Assembly (NCBI RefSeq): GCF_009834025.1
Contig: NZ_CP047156.1
Location: 3,954,809-4,018,808, forward strand
DNA length: 64,000 bases
Source: Epidermidibacterium keratini
GTDB lineage: Bacteria; Actinomycetota; Actinomycetes; Mycobacteriales; Antricoccaceae
Reading direction: 5' to 3'
Positions within the stretch are counted from its first letter, which is position 1; every line of letters begins with the position of its first letter. A program made the translations under genes and the position numbers. The notes beneath the pieces were generated by a model. It was not told where the DNA came from. It did not search any database and was given only the letters and a program-made list of their open reading frames with translations. Below are positions 17,894 to 26,098 of this stretch, piece by piece.

Positions 17894-18823
17894 CTATGGG
17901 CGACGCTTAGCAGCCACTGCGAGCGCCGCAGCGACAGCTGCCACCGACTGCCGGGACGCACTGCTCTTGCGCGCCACCAGCTGCAGCCGGCGCCGCAACG
18001 CAGGGCGGCGCAGCGGCAGACGGACGACGTCGTGCCCGTAGTCGGCGACCGCAAGCTCGGGCAGTACGGCGATGCCGTGGCCCAGCTCCACAGCGCGAGT
18101 CAGCAGGAACATGTCGTCGGTCTCCCACACCACCCGCGGCTCGAAGCCCTGGGCACGGCACGCCGTGCGCACCGCGCGGCCACACGCGGCGTCGTCCGGC
18201 GGCATGATCCACGCCTGATCGGCAAGCCGGGCCAAGGACGTCGGACCGTCGTCGTCGGCATCGGAGCGCGCCAGGACGGCAACCAGCGGATCGTCGCAGA
18301 GCGGCGTACTGACCAGCTCGTCGGGGATCGCCAGCGGCACGTGGTCGTATTCGTCGATGATCGCGAGGTCAACACGCCCAGTCTCGAGCAGACCCAGGCT
18401 TTCCGATGGCTCGCAGCTTTGCACGGAGACCTCGACGAGCGTCCGGGAGTCCGCGAGCTCACGCAGCGCAGGCGAGACCAGCCCGGCGCACGCACTCGCC
18501 ACAGCAGCGACCCGCACCTTGCCAGAGACCCCGCCCCCGGCGAGGTCTAGCTTCGCGCGCGCCTCTTCGAGGATCGCCGAGATCATCCGGGCCCGCTCCG
18601 CGAGCATCTCGCCGGCCCCGGTCAGCCGCACCCCGCGCGACATTCGCTCGACCAGCGGTACGCCGGCCTCACGCTCCAGCGCCGATATCTGCTGCGAGAC
18701 GGCAGACGCACTGATGCCAGCCTCGCGCGCGGCCGCGGCAATGGATCCGCTCAGCCCGACCTTGCGCAGCAGCTGAAGGCGCTCGACGTTCAGCTCGGCC
18801 ACATCCGTCGTCGGCTCACTCAC
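17894..18823 (-). CDS. LysR-family transcriptional regulator (probable regulator of lysine catabolism)
   Basis: 309 residues. The N-terminal winged HTH covers about 10-70 (LRKVGLSGSIAAAAREAGISASAVSQQISALEREAG), typical LysR; the C-terminal half is a two-lobed effector-binding domain. The GTG at 18823 has GGGA about 6 nt upstream. It is divergent from a lysine 6-dehydrogenase/aldehyde dehydrogenase pair, the usual layout for a LysR activator and its target. The 123-bp spacer contains an inverted pair CGATAACG (18861) and CGTTATCG (18907), a candidate binding site. The effector (lysine or aminoadipate semialdehyde) is inference. Confidence 0.88.
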   Translation of the reverse strand: MSEPTTDVAELNVERLQLLRKVGLSGSIAAAAREAGISASAVSQQISALEREAGVPLVERMSRGVRLTGAGEMLAERARMISAILEEARAKLDLAGGGVSGKVRVAAVASACAGLVSPALRELADSRTLVEVSVQSCEPSESLGLLETGRVDLAIIDEYDHVPLAIPDELVSTPLCDDPLVAVLARSDADDDGPTSLARLADQAWIMPPDDAACGRAVRTACRAQGFEPRVVWETDDMFLLTRAVELGHGIAVLPELAVADYGHDVVRLPLRRPALRRRLQLVARKSSASRQSVAAVAAALAVAAKRRP

Positions 18824-18860
18824 TGCATCCCGCTTTCCCCGAAACCACCTCGCTCCTTCA

Positions 18861-18914
18861 CGATAACGCAGCCGTGGACCCATCGCTTTTTCTTATGTCT
18901 GCGGTCCGTTATCG
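18861..18914. promoter_or_regulatory. Inverted repeat pair in the LysR/lysine-dehydrogenase divergent control region
   Basis: CGATAACG at 18861-18868 and its exact reverse complement CGTTATCG at 18907-18914, 38 bp apart. Their position between the two divergent starts makes them plausible LysR half-sites. Confidence 0.45.
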
Positions 18915-18946
18915 TTAGCCGCGACAATACTTCGGGAGGAGCTGGG

Positions 18947-20047
18947 TTGATCTCTACGGTGCACATCATCGGCCTTGGCAAGGTGGGCGAGCTAGTCGCA
19001 CGCCTGGCCAGCGACGCGGGCTTCGAGGTACGCGGCTTCGACGGCCAGGACCGCACCGCGCTGGGGCTCCCCTTCCCCACCGGCATCGTCGATGCCGAGG
19101 ACCCAGCGAGCATCGGCGCGGCGCTGACCGGCGCCGACGCGGTCATCTCCTGCCTGCCGTTTCATCTGAACCTGGCGATCGCCGAGGTCGCGCACGAGAG
19201 GCAGGTCCACTACTTCGACCTGACCGAGGACGTGCCGACCACCGCCCGCGTGCGCCAGATGGCCAAGAGCGGGACCGACGTCGTACTCGCCCCACAGTGC
19301 GGGCTGGCGCCCGGGTTGATCGGCATCATCGGCGCGTCGCTGACCGCCCAGTTCGCTCGGGTCCGCAGCATCGAGCTCAAGGTGGGCGCGCTGCCGCAGA
19401 ACCCCGTCGGGCTGCTCGGCTACGCCTTCAACTGGTCCTCCGAAGGCGTCGTCAACGAGTACCTCAACGACTGCGAGGTCGTGCGGTCCGGCGTACGCCA
19501 GCTCGTTCCCGCGATGACCGAGCTCGAGCGGGTCGTCATCGGCGGCAACGAGTTCGAGGCCGCGCTGACCTCCGGCGGTCTCGGCACGATGTGCGAGACC
19601 TACGAGGGCGACGTCCAGCGGCTGGACTACAAGACGTTGCGCTACCCAGGGCATTTCGAGCAGATGCGGTTCTTCTTCGACGAGCTCGGGCTGCGCGAGC
19701 GTCGCGAGCTCGCGGGACAGATTCTTGTGGACGCCAAGCCGCCGGTCGACTCCGACGTGGTCTACCTGCACGCGGCGGTCGGCGGCGTACTGCGCGACGA
19801 CGCACCGGACGCACCCGGGCAACCCTTCCGCAAGGAGTACGTGCGCGCCTACTACCCGCAGGAGATCGATGGCCGCACCTGGCGCGCGATCAGCTGGACC
19901 ACCGCCGCGTCCGCGGTCGCCGTCGTAGAGATGGTCCGCGCCGGCACCCTGCCCCGAAGCGGGTTCATCCCTCAGGAGTCCATCTGCTTCGAGCAGTTCC
20001 TCGCGACCACCAACGGTGCCCGGTTTGCCGGGCTCAAGACCCCTTAG
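18947..20047 (+). CDS. L-lysine 6-dehydrogenase-like (saccharopine dehydrogenase family)
   Basis: 366 residues. A Rossmann start VHIIGLGKVGELVARLA binds NAD(P); PFHLNLAIAEVAHERQVHYFDLTEDV and APQCGLAPG are saccharopine-dehydrogenase-family blocks. The closest functional type is lysine 6-dehydrogenase, which oxidatively deaminates the epsilon-amino group to 2-aminoadipate 6-semialdehyde (cyclising to piperideine-6-carboxylate). The following gene supplies the matching semialdehyde dehydrogenase, which is the main support. The start is TTG at 18947 with GGGAGGAG 6 nt upstream; a GTG 12 nt later lacks such a site. A saccharopine reductase role cannot be excluded. Confidence 0.78.
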   Translation: MISTVHIIGLGKVGELVARLASDAGFEVRGFDGQDRTALGLPFPTGIVDAEDPASIGAALTGADAVISCLPFHLNLAIAEVAHERQVHYFDLTEDVPTTARVRQMAKSGTDVVLAPQCGLAPGLIGIIGASLTAQFARVRSIELKVGALPQNPVGLLGYAFNWSSEGVVNEYLNDCEVVRSGVRQLVPAMTELERVVIGGNEFEAALTSGGLGTMCETYEGDVQRLDYKTLRYPGHFEQMRFFFDELGLRERRELAGQILVDAKPPVDSDVVYLHAAVGGVLRDDAPDAPGQPFRKEYVRAYYPQEIDGRTWRAISWTTAASAVAVVEMVRAGTLPRSGFIPQESICFEQFLATTNGARFAGLKTP

Positions 20048-20059
20048 TTCGGAGAAGCG

Positions 20060-21577
20060 ATGACCACCGTCACCACCAACCTGACCGCACGTGCCGCAGA
20101 GCTGCTCGCCGCGATGGGCGCCGAGGTGCCCGAAGGCGGCGACCTGACGGCCATCTCGCCGATCACCGGCGAACCGCTGGCGCGTCTTGCCGCCGACGAC
20201 GCGGCGAGCGTCGAGGCGAAGATCACCGCCGCGCACGAGGCGTTTGCCACGTGGCGTACGACGCCGGCACCGGTGCGCGGCGCGATGGTCTACGAGCTCG
20301 GGCAGCTGCTGCGCCAGCACAAGGCGGCGCTGGGTGAACTCGTGTCGATCGAAGCCGGCAAGATCCGTTCCGAAGGCCTGGGCGAGGTGCAGGAGATGAT
20401 CGACATCTGCGACTTGGCCGTGGGTCAGTCGCGCCAGCTCTTCGGACTCACGATCGCCTCAGAACGGCCCGGGCACCGGATGATGGAGCAGTGGCACCCG
20501 CTGGGCGTTGTCGGCGTCATCTCGGCGTTCAACTTTCCCGTCGCGGTCTGGTCGTGGAACGCGGCCCTGGCGCTGATCTGCGGTGACCCCGTCGTATGGA
20601 AACCGTCCGAGAACGCCAATCTCACGGCGATCGCGACCCACGCGCTCGCTCGTCAGGCCGCCGAGGCGGCCGGTGCGCCGGTCGAGGTCGTGCAGCTGAT
20701 CCTGGGCGGTCGTGAGGTCGGCGAGCAGCTCGTCCGCGACGAGCGAGTCGCCCTGGTCAGCGCGACCGGTTCGAGCCGCATGGGCCACGAGGTCGCCCCG
20801 GTTGTCGCGGCCCGCTTCGGCCGGTGTCTGCTCGAGCTCGGCGGCAACAACGCCGCCATCGTCGCGCCGAGCGCGGACCTGGAGCTCGCCGTTCGCGGCA
20901 TCGTCTTCTCAGCCGCAGGCACCGCTGGCCAGCGGTGTACGACGCTGCGCCGGGTCATCGTGCACGAGGACATCGCCGACGAGCTCATCGAGCGGCTGCG
21001 CGCGGCGTACTCGACGCTGCCCATCGGATCCCCACTGGAGGAGTCGACGCTGGTCGGCCCGCTCATCGACCAGCGGGCCTATGAGGGGTACGCCGCGGCG
21101 TTGAAGTCTGCGGTCTCGGCCGGCGGCACGATCCACGCCGGCGGCAGTCGCGTGGCTGCCGACGAGCACCCGGACGCCTACTACGTCGAGCCCGCGGTCG
21201 TCGAGCTGCCCGAGCAGGTCGAGCTGATGCACACCGAGACGTTCGCGCCGCTGTTGTACGTCGTGCGCTACCGCGACTTCGACGACGCGATTGCGATGAA
21301 CAACGCCGTACCCCAGGGTCTGTCGTCGTCCTGCTTCACCCTCGACGTGCGCGAGGCGGAGCTCTTCACCAGTGCTGCGGGTTCGGACTGCGGCATCGCC
21401 AATGTCAACATCGGCCCGTCCGGTGCCGAGATCGGCGGCGCGTTTGGCGGCGAGAAGGAGACCGGCGGCGGACGCGAGTCGGGCTCGGATGCGTGGCGGG
21501 CCTATATGCGCCGCTCGACGAGCACGGTCAACTACAGCACCGAGCTCCCCCTGGCCCAAGGCGTCACCTTCGGCTAA
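20060..21577 (+). CDS. 2-aminoadipate semialdehyde / piperideine-6-carboxylate dehydrogenase (ALDH7 type)
   Basis: 505 residues, full-length aldehyde dehydrogenase. FNFPVAVWSWNAALALICGDPVVWKPSE is the ALDH7-type cofactor region; ELGGNNAAIV carries the general-base Glu and GTAGQRCTTLRR the catalytic Cys. IGGAFGGEKETGGGRESGSDAWR near the end is the ALDH7A1 (antiquitin/PCD) signature. It oxidises aminoadipate semialdehyde to 2-aminoadipate, completing lysine oxidation begun by the upstream gene 12 bp away. GGAG precedes its ATG. No further catabolic gene follows; the next gene is DUF1992. Confidence 0.9.
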   Translation: MTTVTTNLTARAAELLAAMGAEVPEGGDLTAISPITGEPLARLAADDAASVEAKITAAHEAFATWRTTPAPVRGAMVYELGQLLRQHKAALGELVSIEAGKIRSEGLGEVQEMIDICDLAVGQSRQLFGLTIASERPGHRMMEQWHPLGVVGVISAFNFPVAVWSWNAALALICGDPVVWKPSENANLTAIATHALARQAAEAAGAPVEVVQLILGGREVGEQLVRDERVALVSATGSSRMGHEVAPVVAARFGRCLLELGGNNAAIVAPSADLELAVRGIVFSAAGTAGQRCTTLRRVIVHEDIADELIERLRAAYSTLPIGSPLEESTLVGPLIDQRAYEGYAAALKSAVSAGGTIHAGGSRVAADEHPDAYYVEPAVVELPEQVELMHTETFAPLLYVVRYRDFDDAIAMNNAVPQGLSSSCFTLDVREAELFTSAAGSDCGIANVNIGPSGAEIGGAFGGEKETGGGRESGSDAWRAYMRRSTSTVNYSTELPLAQGVTFG

Positions 21578-21604
21578 AACGTCACTGTCGGCTCATCGCG
21601 CGGA

Positions 21605-21610
21605 TAGTCT
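21605..21610 (+). promoter_or_regulatory. Candidate -10 box (TAGTCT) of the DUF1992 gene
   Basis: TAGTCT plus 6 nt then the GTG at 21617. The GGAG between them is only 2 nt from the start, too close for normal initiation, so leaderless expression is favoured. Confidence 0.45.
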
Positions 21611-21616
21611 GGAGCC

Positions 21617-22006
21617 GTGACGGAACGGAAGCCGCATGGGATGCCGTACCAGAGTTGGATCGACAAGCAGATCGCCGATGCCGAGGCGGCGGGCAAGTTC
21701 GATGACCTGCCCGGCAAGGGCAAGCCGCTTGACCTGTCCGATACCGATGAGCTGTGGTGGGTTAAGAAGCTGATGAAACGCGAGGGAGTGCACTACCTCC
21801 CGCCAACCCTCGCGTTGCGCAAAGAGGCCGAGCTCACCCTGGAGGCAATCGGCCAGATGGACGACGAAGCCGACGTACGCCGCGCGCTCACTGAGCTCAA
21901 CGCGAAGATCCGCGAGGCTATCCGCACCCCGCAGAGTGGACCGCCGCTGCGGCTGTCGCCCTACGACGTCGACCGGGTCGTCGGCGACTGGCGTGCCGCA
22001 CGTTGA
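21617..22006 (+). CDS. DUF1992 protein (DnaJ-subfamily-C28-like domain)
   Basis: 129 residues. MPYQSWIDKQIADAEAAGKFDDLPGKGKPLDL is the hallmark N-terminus of DUF1992 (also the C-terminal module of eukaryotic DNAJC28), and WWVKKLMKREGV, LPPTLALRKE continue the family pattern. No J-domain is present and no enzymatic motif is evident; a cytosolic adaptor or chaperone-related role is only a family-level guess. It starts at GTG 21617. Its final codons overlap the start of a 35-codon open frame. Confidence 0.85.
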   Translation: MTERKPHGMPYQSWIDKQIADAEAAGKFDDLPGKGKPLDLSDTDELWWVKKLMKREGVHYLPPTLALRKEAELTLEAIGQMDDEADVRRALTELNAKIREAIRTPQSGPPLRLSPYDVDRVVGDWRAAR

Positions 22007-22100
22007 CCGGTCGGATGTGGTGGCAGCGTTCGAGGCCACGCTCCGCTCGGCGATGCAGGCGACGACGAAGGTGTTACGAGAGGTCGGGCTGAGGAGGTAG
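21993..22100 (+). CDS. Possible small ORF (35 aa), overlapping the DUF1992 stop
   Basis: A GTG inside the DUF1992 end opens 35 residues with an amphipathic second half (AAFEATLRSAMQATTKVLREVG) ending LRR. There is no recognised family. It might be a translationally coupled small protein or a remnant of a longer gene. Low confidence. Confidence 0.25.
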   Translation: MPHVDRSDVVAAFEATLRSAMQATTKVLREVGLRR

Positions 22101-22104
22101 CGGG

Positions 22105-22185
22105 ATGAGCAAACGCTTCGAGTACGTCGCCGCAGACCACACCCTCGCAGGTTCTCCGCGACCTCATCGACTCACTCTGATCTGA
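22105..22185 (+). CDS. Possible small ORF (26 aa) or gene remnant
   Basis: An ATG with a good GAGGAGG site 7 nt upstream begins MSKRFEYVAADHT, then the frame degrades. In another frame the same DNA ends QVLRDLIDSL plus stop, which looks like a real C-terminus, so a frameshifted short gene is possible. Nothing else is visible in this 180-bp gap. Confidence 0.25.
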   Translation: MSKRFEYVAADHTLAGSPRPHRLTLI

Positions 22186-22191
22186 GCGGGT

Positions 22192-22962
22192 TTATCCGAG
22201 GCTTGGCGCCTGCGCCCACACCATCAGCCCGGTGATCGCCAGCAGCGCGAGCGAGAAAGCGACAAACCCGACCGCCCACGTCATCGCGCCGATCCGGGTC
22301 TGCCGTCCCAGGATCGCCGCGTCCGACGTACGAGCCTTGCGTCGACGGTGCAGGTCCACGAGCCCGAATGCGGCACGGACGCCGCCGATGCTCATCAGCG
22401 ACCCGACCAGCATCAACAACCAACCGAGCAGGCGCTGGTCGTTCCAGTACCAGAGCGCGCCATACACCCCGAGCTGCGCAACCAGCACGAGTACGCCGAA
22501 CGCGTTACGCACGAAGACGAGCGCGACCAGCAGCAGGCCGATGAGTGCAGCCATCCCCCAACCGGCGTGCCGGTAGATGACGGACGCGAGCAGCACGAAC
22601 CCGGCGACCGGCGGCGCGGTGTAGCCCGCGACGTAGAGAAAGAAAATGCCGACTCCGTGCGGTTTGCCGCGCGAGAGCGTGAGGCCACTCGTGTCGTGGT
22701 TGAGGTTGATCGACTCGATCGTGCGGCCGACAAACCAGCCGACCACCACGTGTCCGAGCTCGTGCACGGTGGTGATCGCGTAGCGGACGTAGCGCCAACT
22801 GCCGTCGAGGCCCACCAGCAGTACGGCGAGCGCGACCGCGGCGGCCAGGTCAAGGCGGGAGATCTCGCCGGTGGCAAAGAAGCGGTCGGAGACGAATCCG
22901 GCGGCGAGCGCCTGGCCGGTGGCTGCAGCGTCGATCAAGCCACCAAGGCTACCGGCCGGCAA
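22192..22962 (-). CDS. M50-like integral membrane metallopeptidase
   Basis: About 256 residues with six or so membrane helices. [14 protein letters not shown] places the zinc motif HExxH (His67, Glu68, His71 from the TTG start) in a membrane helix, as in the M50B group. A second conserved patch ([16 protein letters not shown]) faces it. Such enzymes cleave within membranes, but many M50B proteins have no known substrate. The start is uncertain: the TTG at 22962 has AGGTGG only 1 nt away, and a later TTG (LIDAAATG) would still keep all helices. It is convergent with the small ORFs and divergent from cysK. Confidence 0.72.
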   Translation of the reverse strand: MPAGSLGGLIDAAATGQALAAGFVSDRFFATGEISRLDLAAAVALAVLLVGLDGSWRYVRYAITTVHELGHVVVGWFVGRTIESINLNHDTSGLTLSRGKPHGVGIFFLYVAGYTAPPVAGFVLLASVIYRHAGWGMAALIGLLLVALVFVRNAFGVLVLVAQLGVYGALWYWNDQRLLGWLLMLVGSLMSIGGVRAAFGLVDLHRRRKARTSDAAILGRQTRIGAMTWAVGFVAFSLALLAITGLMVWAQAPSLG

Positions 22963-23066
22963 TCCACCTGGTGGGCACGCCTCCCCCGGGCCTGCTTCGT
23001 GGCGTAGGCTCGCGGATGAAAGTTGAATCTTCTACCGAGAAATCTCCTATTGGAGCGAGGTTGCGC

Positions 23067-23996
23067 ATGAACGTCTTCGAGAACGTCTCCGATCTGGTCG
23101 GCCGCACCCCGTTGGTCAAGATCAACCGGATCATCGACCCGCAGCAGGCCACGGTGCTCGCCAAGCTGGAGTTCTACAACCCGGCGAACTCGGTCAAGGA
23201 CCGCATCGGCAAGTCCATCATCGACGCCGCTGAAGCCTCCGGCGAGCTGAAGCCGGGCGGCTCGATCGTGGAGGGTACGTCGGGCAACACCGGCATCGCC
23301 CTGGCCATGGTCGGCGCCGCACGCGGCTACCACGTCATCCTCACGATGCCGGAGTCGATGTCGAAGGAGCGGCGTGCACTGCTGCGCGCCTACGGCGCCG
23401 AGCTGGTGCTGACCGATCCGAAGCTCGGCATGAAAGGCGCAGTGGAGAAGGCGAAGGAGATCGCCAAGGAGCGCGGCGCGGTCGAGGCCCGCCAGTTCGC
23501 GAACGAGGCCAACCCGAAGATCCACTACGAGACCACCGGCCCGGAGATCTGGAAGGACACCGACGGCACGGTCGACATCGTCGTACTCGGCATCGGCACC
23601 GGCGGCACCATCACCGGCGCCGGTCGCTACCTCAAGGAGCAGAACCCCGACATCTCGCTGATCGCGGTGGAGCCGGCCGAGTCACCGATCCTCAACGGCG
23701 GCGAGCCCGGTCCGCACCGCATCCAAGGCATTGGCGCGAACTTCGTGCCGGAGATCCTGGACCGCGAGATCTATGACGAGGTCATCGACGTCGACGCCGA
23801 CACCGCCATCGAGTGGGCCCGCGAGGCGGCCAAGAAGGAGGGCCTGATGGTGGGCATCTCCTCCGGCGCCGCGCTGAAGGCGACCGCCGAGATCGCCGCG
23901 CGCCCCGAGAACGCCGGCAAGACGATCGTGGTGATCATCCCGTCGTTCGGCGAGCGCTACCTGTCGACCGACCTGTACAAGGATCTGCTGGACTAG
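23067..23996 (+). CDS. cysK: Cysteine synthase A (O-acetylserine sulfhydrylase)
   Basis: 309 residues, PLP fold type [13 protein letters not shown] contains the PLP Lys44; [12 protein letters not shown] is the substrate loop, [17 protein letters not shown] the phosphate cup, and [11 protein letters not shown] follows. The C-terminus [14 protein letters not shown] is standard for CysK1. It makes cysteine from O-acetylserine and sulfide, and the next gene supplies O-acetylserine. The ATG at 23067 is chosen for its GGAGCGAGG site; an in-frame ATG at 23016 with a TAGGCT box 5 nt upstream would add 17 non-conserved residues and more probably marks the transcript start. Confidence 0.96.
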   Translation: MNVFENVSDLVGRTPLVKINRIIDPQQATVLAKLEFYNPANSVKDRIGKSIIDAAEASGELKPGGSIVEGTSGNTGIALAMVGAARGYHVILTMPESMSKERRALLRAYGAELVLTDPKLGMKGAVEKAKEIAKERGAVEARQFANEANPKIHYETTGPEIWKDTDGTVDIVVLGIGTGGTITGAGRYLKEQNPDISLIAVEPAESPILNGGEPGPHRIQGIGANFVPEILDREIYDEVIDVDADTAIEWAREAAKKEGLMVGISSGAALKATAEIAARPENAGKTIVVIIPSFGERYLSTDLYKDLLD

Positions 23997-24016
23997 CGGT
24001 GGCACTGCTGACCCGC

Positions 24017-24064
24017 GGCGAGCACACCTATGCCCCTGAGCGGGTAGGTGTGCTCGCCCGTTTT
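24017..24064 (+). promoter_or_regulatory. 14-bp perfect hairpin with TTTT between cysK and cysE, covering the cysE start
   Basis: GGCGAGCACACCTA (24017-24030) pairs perfectly with TAGGTGTGCTCGCC (24045-24058), followed by CGTTTTC. It looks like an intrinsic terminator, yet the best cysE start codon (GTG 24050) lies inside its 3' arm, so it could attenuate or occlude cysE expression. Confidence 0.75.
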
Positions 24065-24598
24065 CGGGAGGACATCGCGGTCGCGAAGTCGAAGGACCCA
24101 GCCTCGGCGGGCACCCTCACGATGGCGCTGACCTATCCGGGCCTGCAGGCGATCTGGGCGCATCGGCTGATCCATCGCCTCTGGCACGGCAGTACGCCGA
24201 GGCTGCTGGTGCGGCTCGCGGCGTACCTCGTGCGCATGGTGACCGGGATCGAGATTCACCCCGGCGCCCGCATTGGGCGACGGTTCTTCATCGACCACGG
24301 CATGGGCGTGGTGATCGGCGAGACCGCCGAGATCGGTGACGACGTGATGCTCTATCACGCGGTGACGTTGGGCGGACGCAGCATGGACCGCGTCAAGCGA
24401 CATCCCACACTCGGTGACCAGGTCACGGTCGGTGCGGGCGCGCGCATCCTCGGCCCCGTCATCATCGGCGCGCGGGCCCAGGTGGGAGCCAACGCCGTGG
24501 TGGTCCACGACGTACCGCCGGGGACGGTCGCGGTCGGCATCCCGGCGCGCGCAGTCTCGCCGCAAGAGGTCGAACCTGCGCTCATGTACTACATCTAG
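24050..24598 (+). CDS. cysE: Serine O-acetyltransferase (short form)
   Basis: 182 residues, a left-handed beta-helix acyltransferase of the short actinobacterial type. [44 protein letters not shown] holds the catalytic His pair, followed by hexapeptide turns ([31 protein letters not shown]). It makes O-acetylserine from serine and acetyl-CoA for CysK. The GTG at 24050 fits homologue N-termini (xLxRFREDIxxxxxKDP); a GTG at 23999 is in frame but has no ribosome site. The start is embedded in a terminator-like hairpin. Confidence 0.93.
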   Translation: MLARFREDIAVAKSKDPASAGTLTMALTYPGLQAIWAHRLIHRLWHGSTPRLLVRLAAYLVRMVTGIEIHPGARIGRRFFIDHGMGVVIGETAEIGDDVMLYHAVTLGGRSMDRVKRHPTLGDQVTVGAGARILGPVIIGARAQVGANAVVVHDVPPGTVAVGIPARAVSPQEVEPALMYYI

Positions 24599-24613
24599 GC
24601 GCCAGACCCCTTA

Positions 24614-24676
24614 CCACGCGCGGTGGGTTTTACCCCGCTATCGGGCGATTATCGGGGTGAAACCCACCGCGCGTGG
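24614..24676. terminator. Long hairpin between convergent cysE and mycothione reductase genes
   Basis: A 24-bp stem (24614-24637 with 24653-24676) with a single G-T wobble, closed by a 15-nt loop that itself holds ATCG/CGAT. No T-tract. It sits 15 bp after the cysE stop and 26 bp before the end of the opposing gene. Confidence 0.85.
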
Positions 24677-24702
24677 GCGGCGCGGGTAGTGCCGGCGCGC
24701 AG

Positions 24703-26094
24703 TCAGGCCGGCGGCTCTAATCCCAGGAGCGCGTTTTCGACGACTTCGGCCAGCGCCGGGTGGATCCAGTACTGCCCGCGAGCGACCTCGTGCGCGGTCT
24801 GCCCGAACGATGCCGCCTGGATGAGCGGCTGGATCACCGTCGAGGCCTGGTAACCCAGGATGTGCGCGCCGAGGATGTGGCCCGTGGCGCGGTCGGCAAG
24901 CACCTTGCAGAAGCCGAGCTGGTCTTCCATCGCCCAGCCGTAGGCGACATCGCCGTACTTCTGGATCTTGACCAGGTAGTCGGCGCCCTCGGCAACCAGC
25001 TGCTGCTCGGTCTTGCCCACCGAGGCGATCTGCGGGTAGCCGAAGACCGCATGCGGCACGAACCGGTGGTCGGAGGCGATGAGATCGTCGGGATGGGTGA
25101 GGTTGTGCGCGATCGTGCGCGCCTCGAGGTTGGCGACGTGCTTGAGCTGCCAGTCGCTGCTGATATCGCCGAGGGCCCACACTCCCGGGACGTTCGTGCG
25201 CTGGTACTCATCGACGATGATCCGCCCGTCGGGATGCATCGCGATGCCGCCGGCCCGCGCGTCGATGAGGTCGGTGTTGGGCTCGCGGCCTATCGCGATC
25301 AGCACCGTCTCGGCCTGGTAGGTGCGCGAGCCTTCCGGGGACTCGGTCGCGAGGGTCCACACGCCATTGGAGTACTCGGCACCGACGACCGTGGTGTTCA
25401 GGCGCAGCCCGTTGTTCTTCACGGCGTACTCGGTGAAGACCTCCGAGACCGTCTCGTCTTCGTCGCGCAGCGCGATGTCGCTGCGCTGCAGCCATTCCAG
25501 TTCGACGCCGAAGGTAGCGAAGACATGCGCGAACTCGGCGGCGATGAAGCCGGCGCCGATGATGATCATCCGCTTGGGCAGCTCGTCCATGCGCATCACG
25601 GTGTCGTTGGTGTGTACGCCGCGCGACGGGTCGGCATGCTCCAGGCCCGGGATACTGGGCATGATGGGCCGCCCACCGGCGGCCACCACGACCTGGTCGG
25701 CGGTGATGACCTCGCCGGTGCCGGTGTCGATCGTGCGCTCGCCGACAAACTTCGCCTCGCCCTTGTAGACCGTGACGTTGGGCAGGCTCTGCCGGTAGCG
25801 CTCTCCGGCGGGTGGGATCTGGTCAATGCGACCGAAGACACGGTCGCGGATGGCCGGCCAGTCGACCTCCGCCTCGGCGTGGGTGATGCCGAGGCGCTGC
25901 GCGTGGGTCGCGGCGCCCACCACATCGGCGGGATAGACGAACATCTTGGTGGGGATGCAGCCGACGTTCAGGCAGGTGCCGCCAAACACGCCCTTCTCGA
26001 TGATCGCGATGTCGAGATCGTCGTGATCCGGTCCGATGATGGAGTTTCCGGAGCCGGTGCCAATAATGACCAAGTCGAAGTGCCGTGTCTGCAT
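24703..26094 (-). CDS. mtr: Mycothione reductase
   Basis: 463 residues of the pyridine-nucleotide disulfide oxidoreductase class. FAD site FDLVIIGTGSGNS near the start; redox-active GGTCLNVGCIPTKM with Cys41 and Cys46; NADPH domain IIIGAGFIAAEFAHVFA; dimer-interface active site HPALAEVVENALLGL with the catalytic His near the C-terminus. MFVYPADV after the disulfide and the GPDHDDLDIAIIEKG loop are characteristic of mycothione reductase rather than lipoamide or glutathione reductase. It keeps mycothiol reduced. ATG start at 26094, 4 bp after the stop of the upstream channel-like gene, suggesting a two-gene operon. Confidence 0.92.
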   Translation of the reverse strand: MQTRHFDLVIIGTGSGNSIIGPDHDDLDIAIIEKGVFGGTCLNVGCIPTKMFVYPADVVGAATHAQRLGITHAEAEVDWPAIRDRVFGRIDQIPPAGERYRQSLPNVTVYKGEAKFVGERTIDTGTGEVITADQVVVAAGGRPIMPSIPGLEHADPSRGVHTNDTVMRMDELPKRMIIIGAGFIAAEFAHVFATFGVELEWLQRSDIALRDEDETVSEVFTEYAVKNNGLRLNTTVVGAEYSNGVWTLATESPEGSRTYQAETVLIAIGREPNTDLIDARAGGIAMHPDGRIIVDEYQRTNVPGVWALGDISSDWQLKHVANLEARTIAHNLTHPDDLIASDHRFVPHAVFGYPQIASVGKTEQQLVAEGADYLVKIQKYGDVAYGWAMEDQLGFCKVLADRATGHILGAHILGYQASTVIQPLIQAASFGQTAHEVARGQYWIHPALAEVVENALLGLEPPA

Positions 26095-26098
26095 ACCG

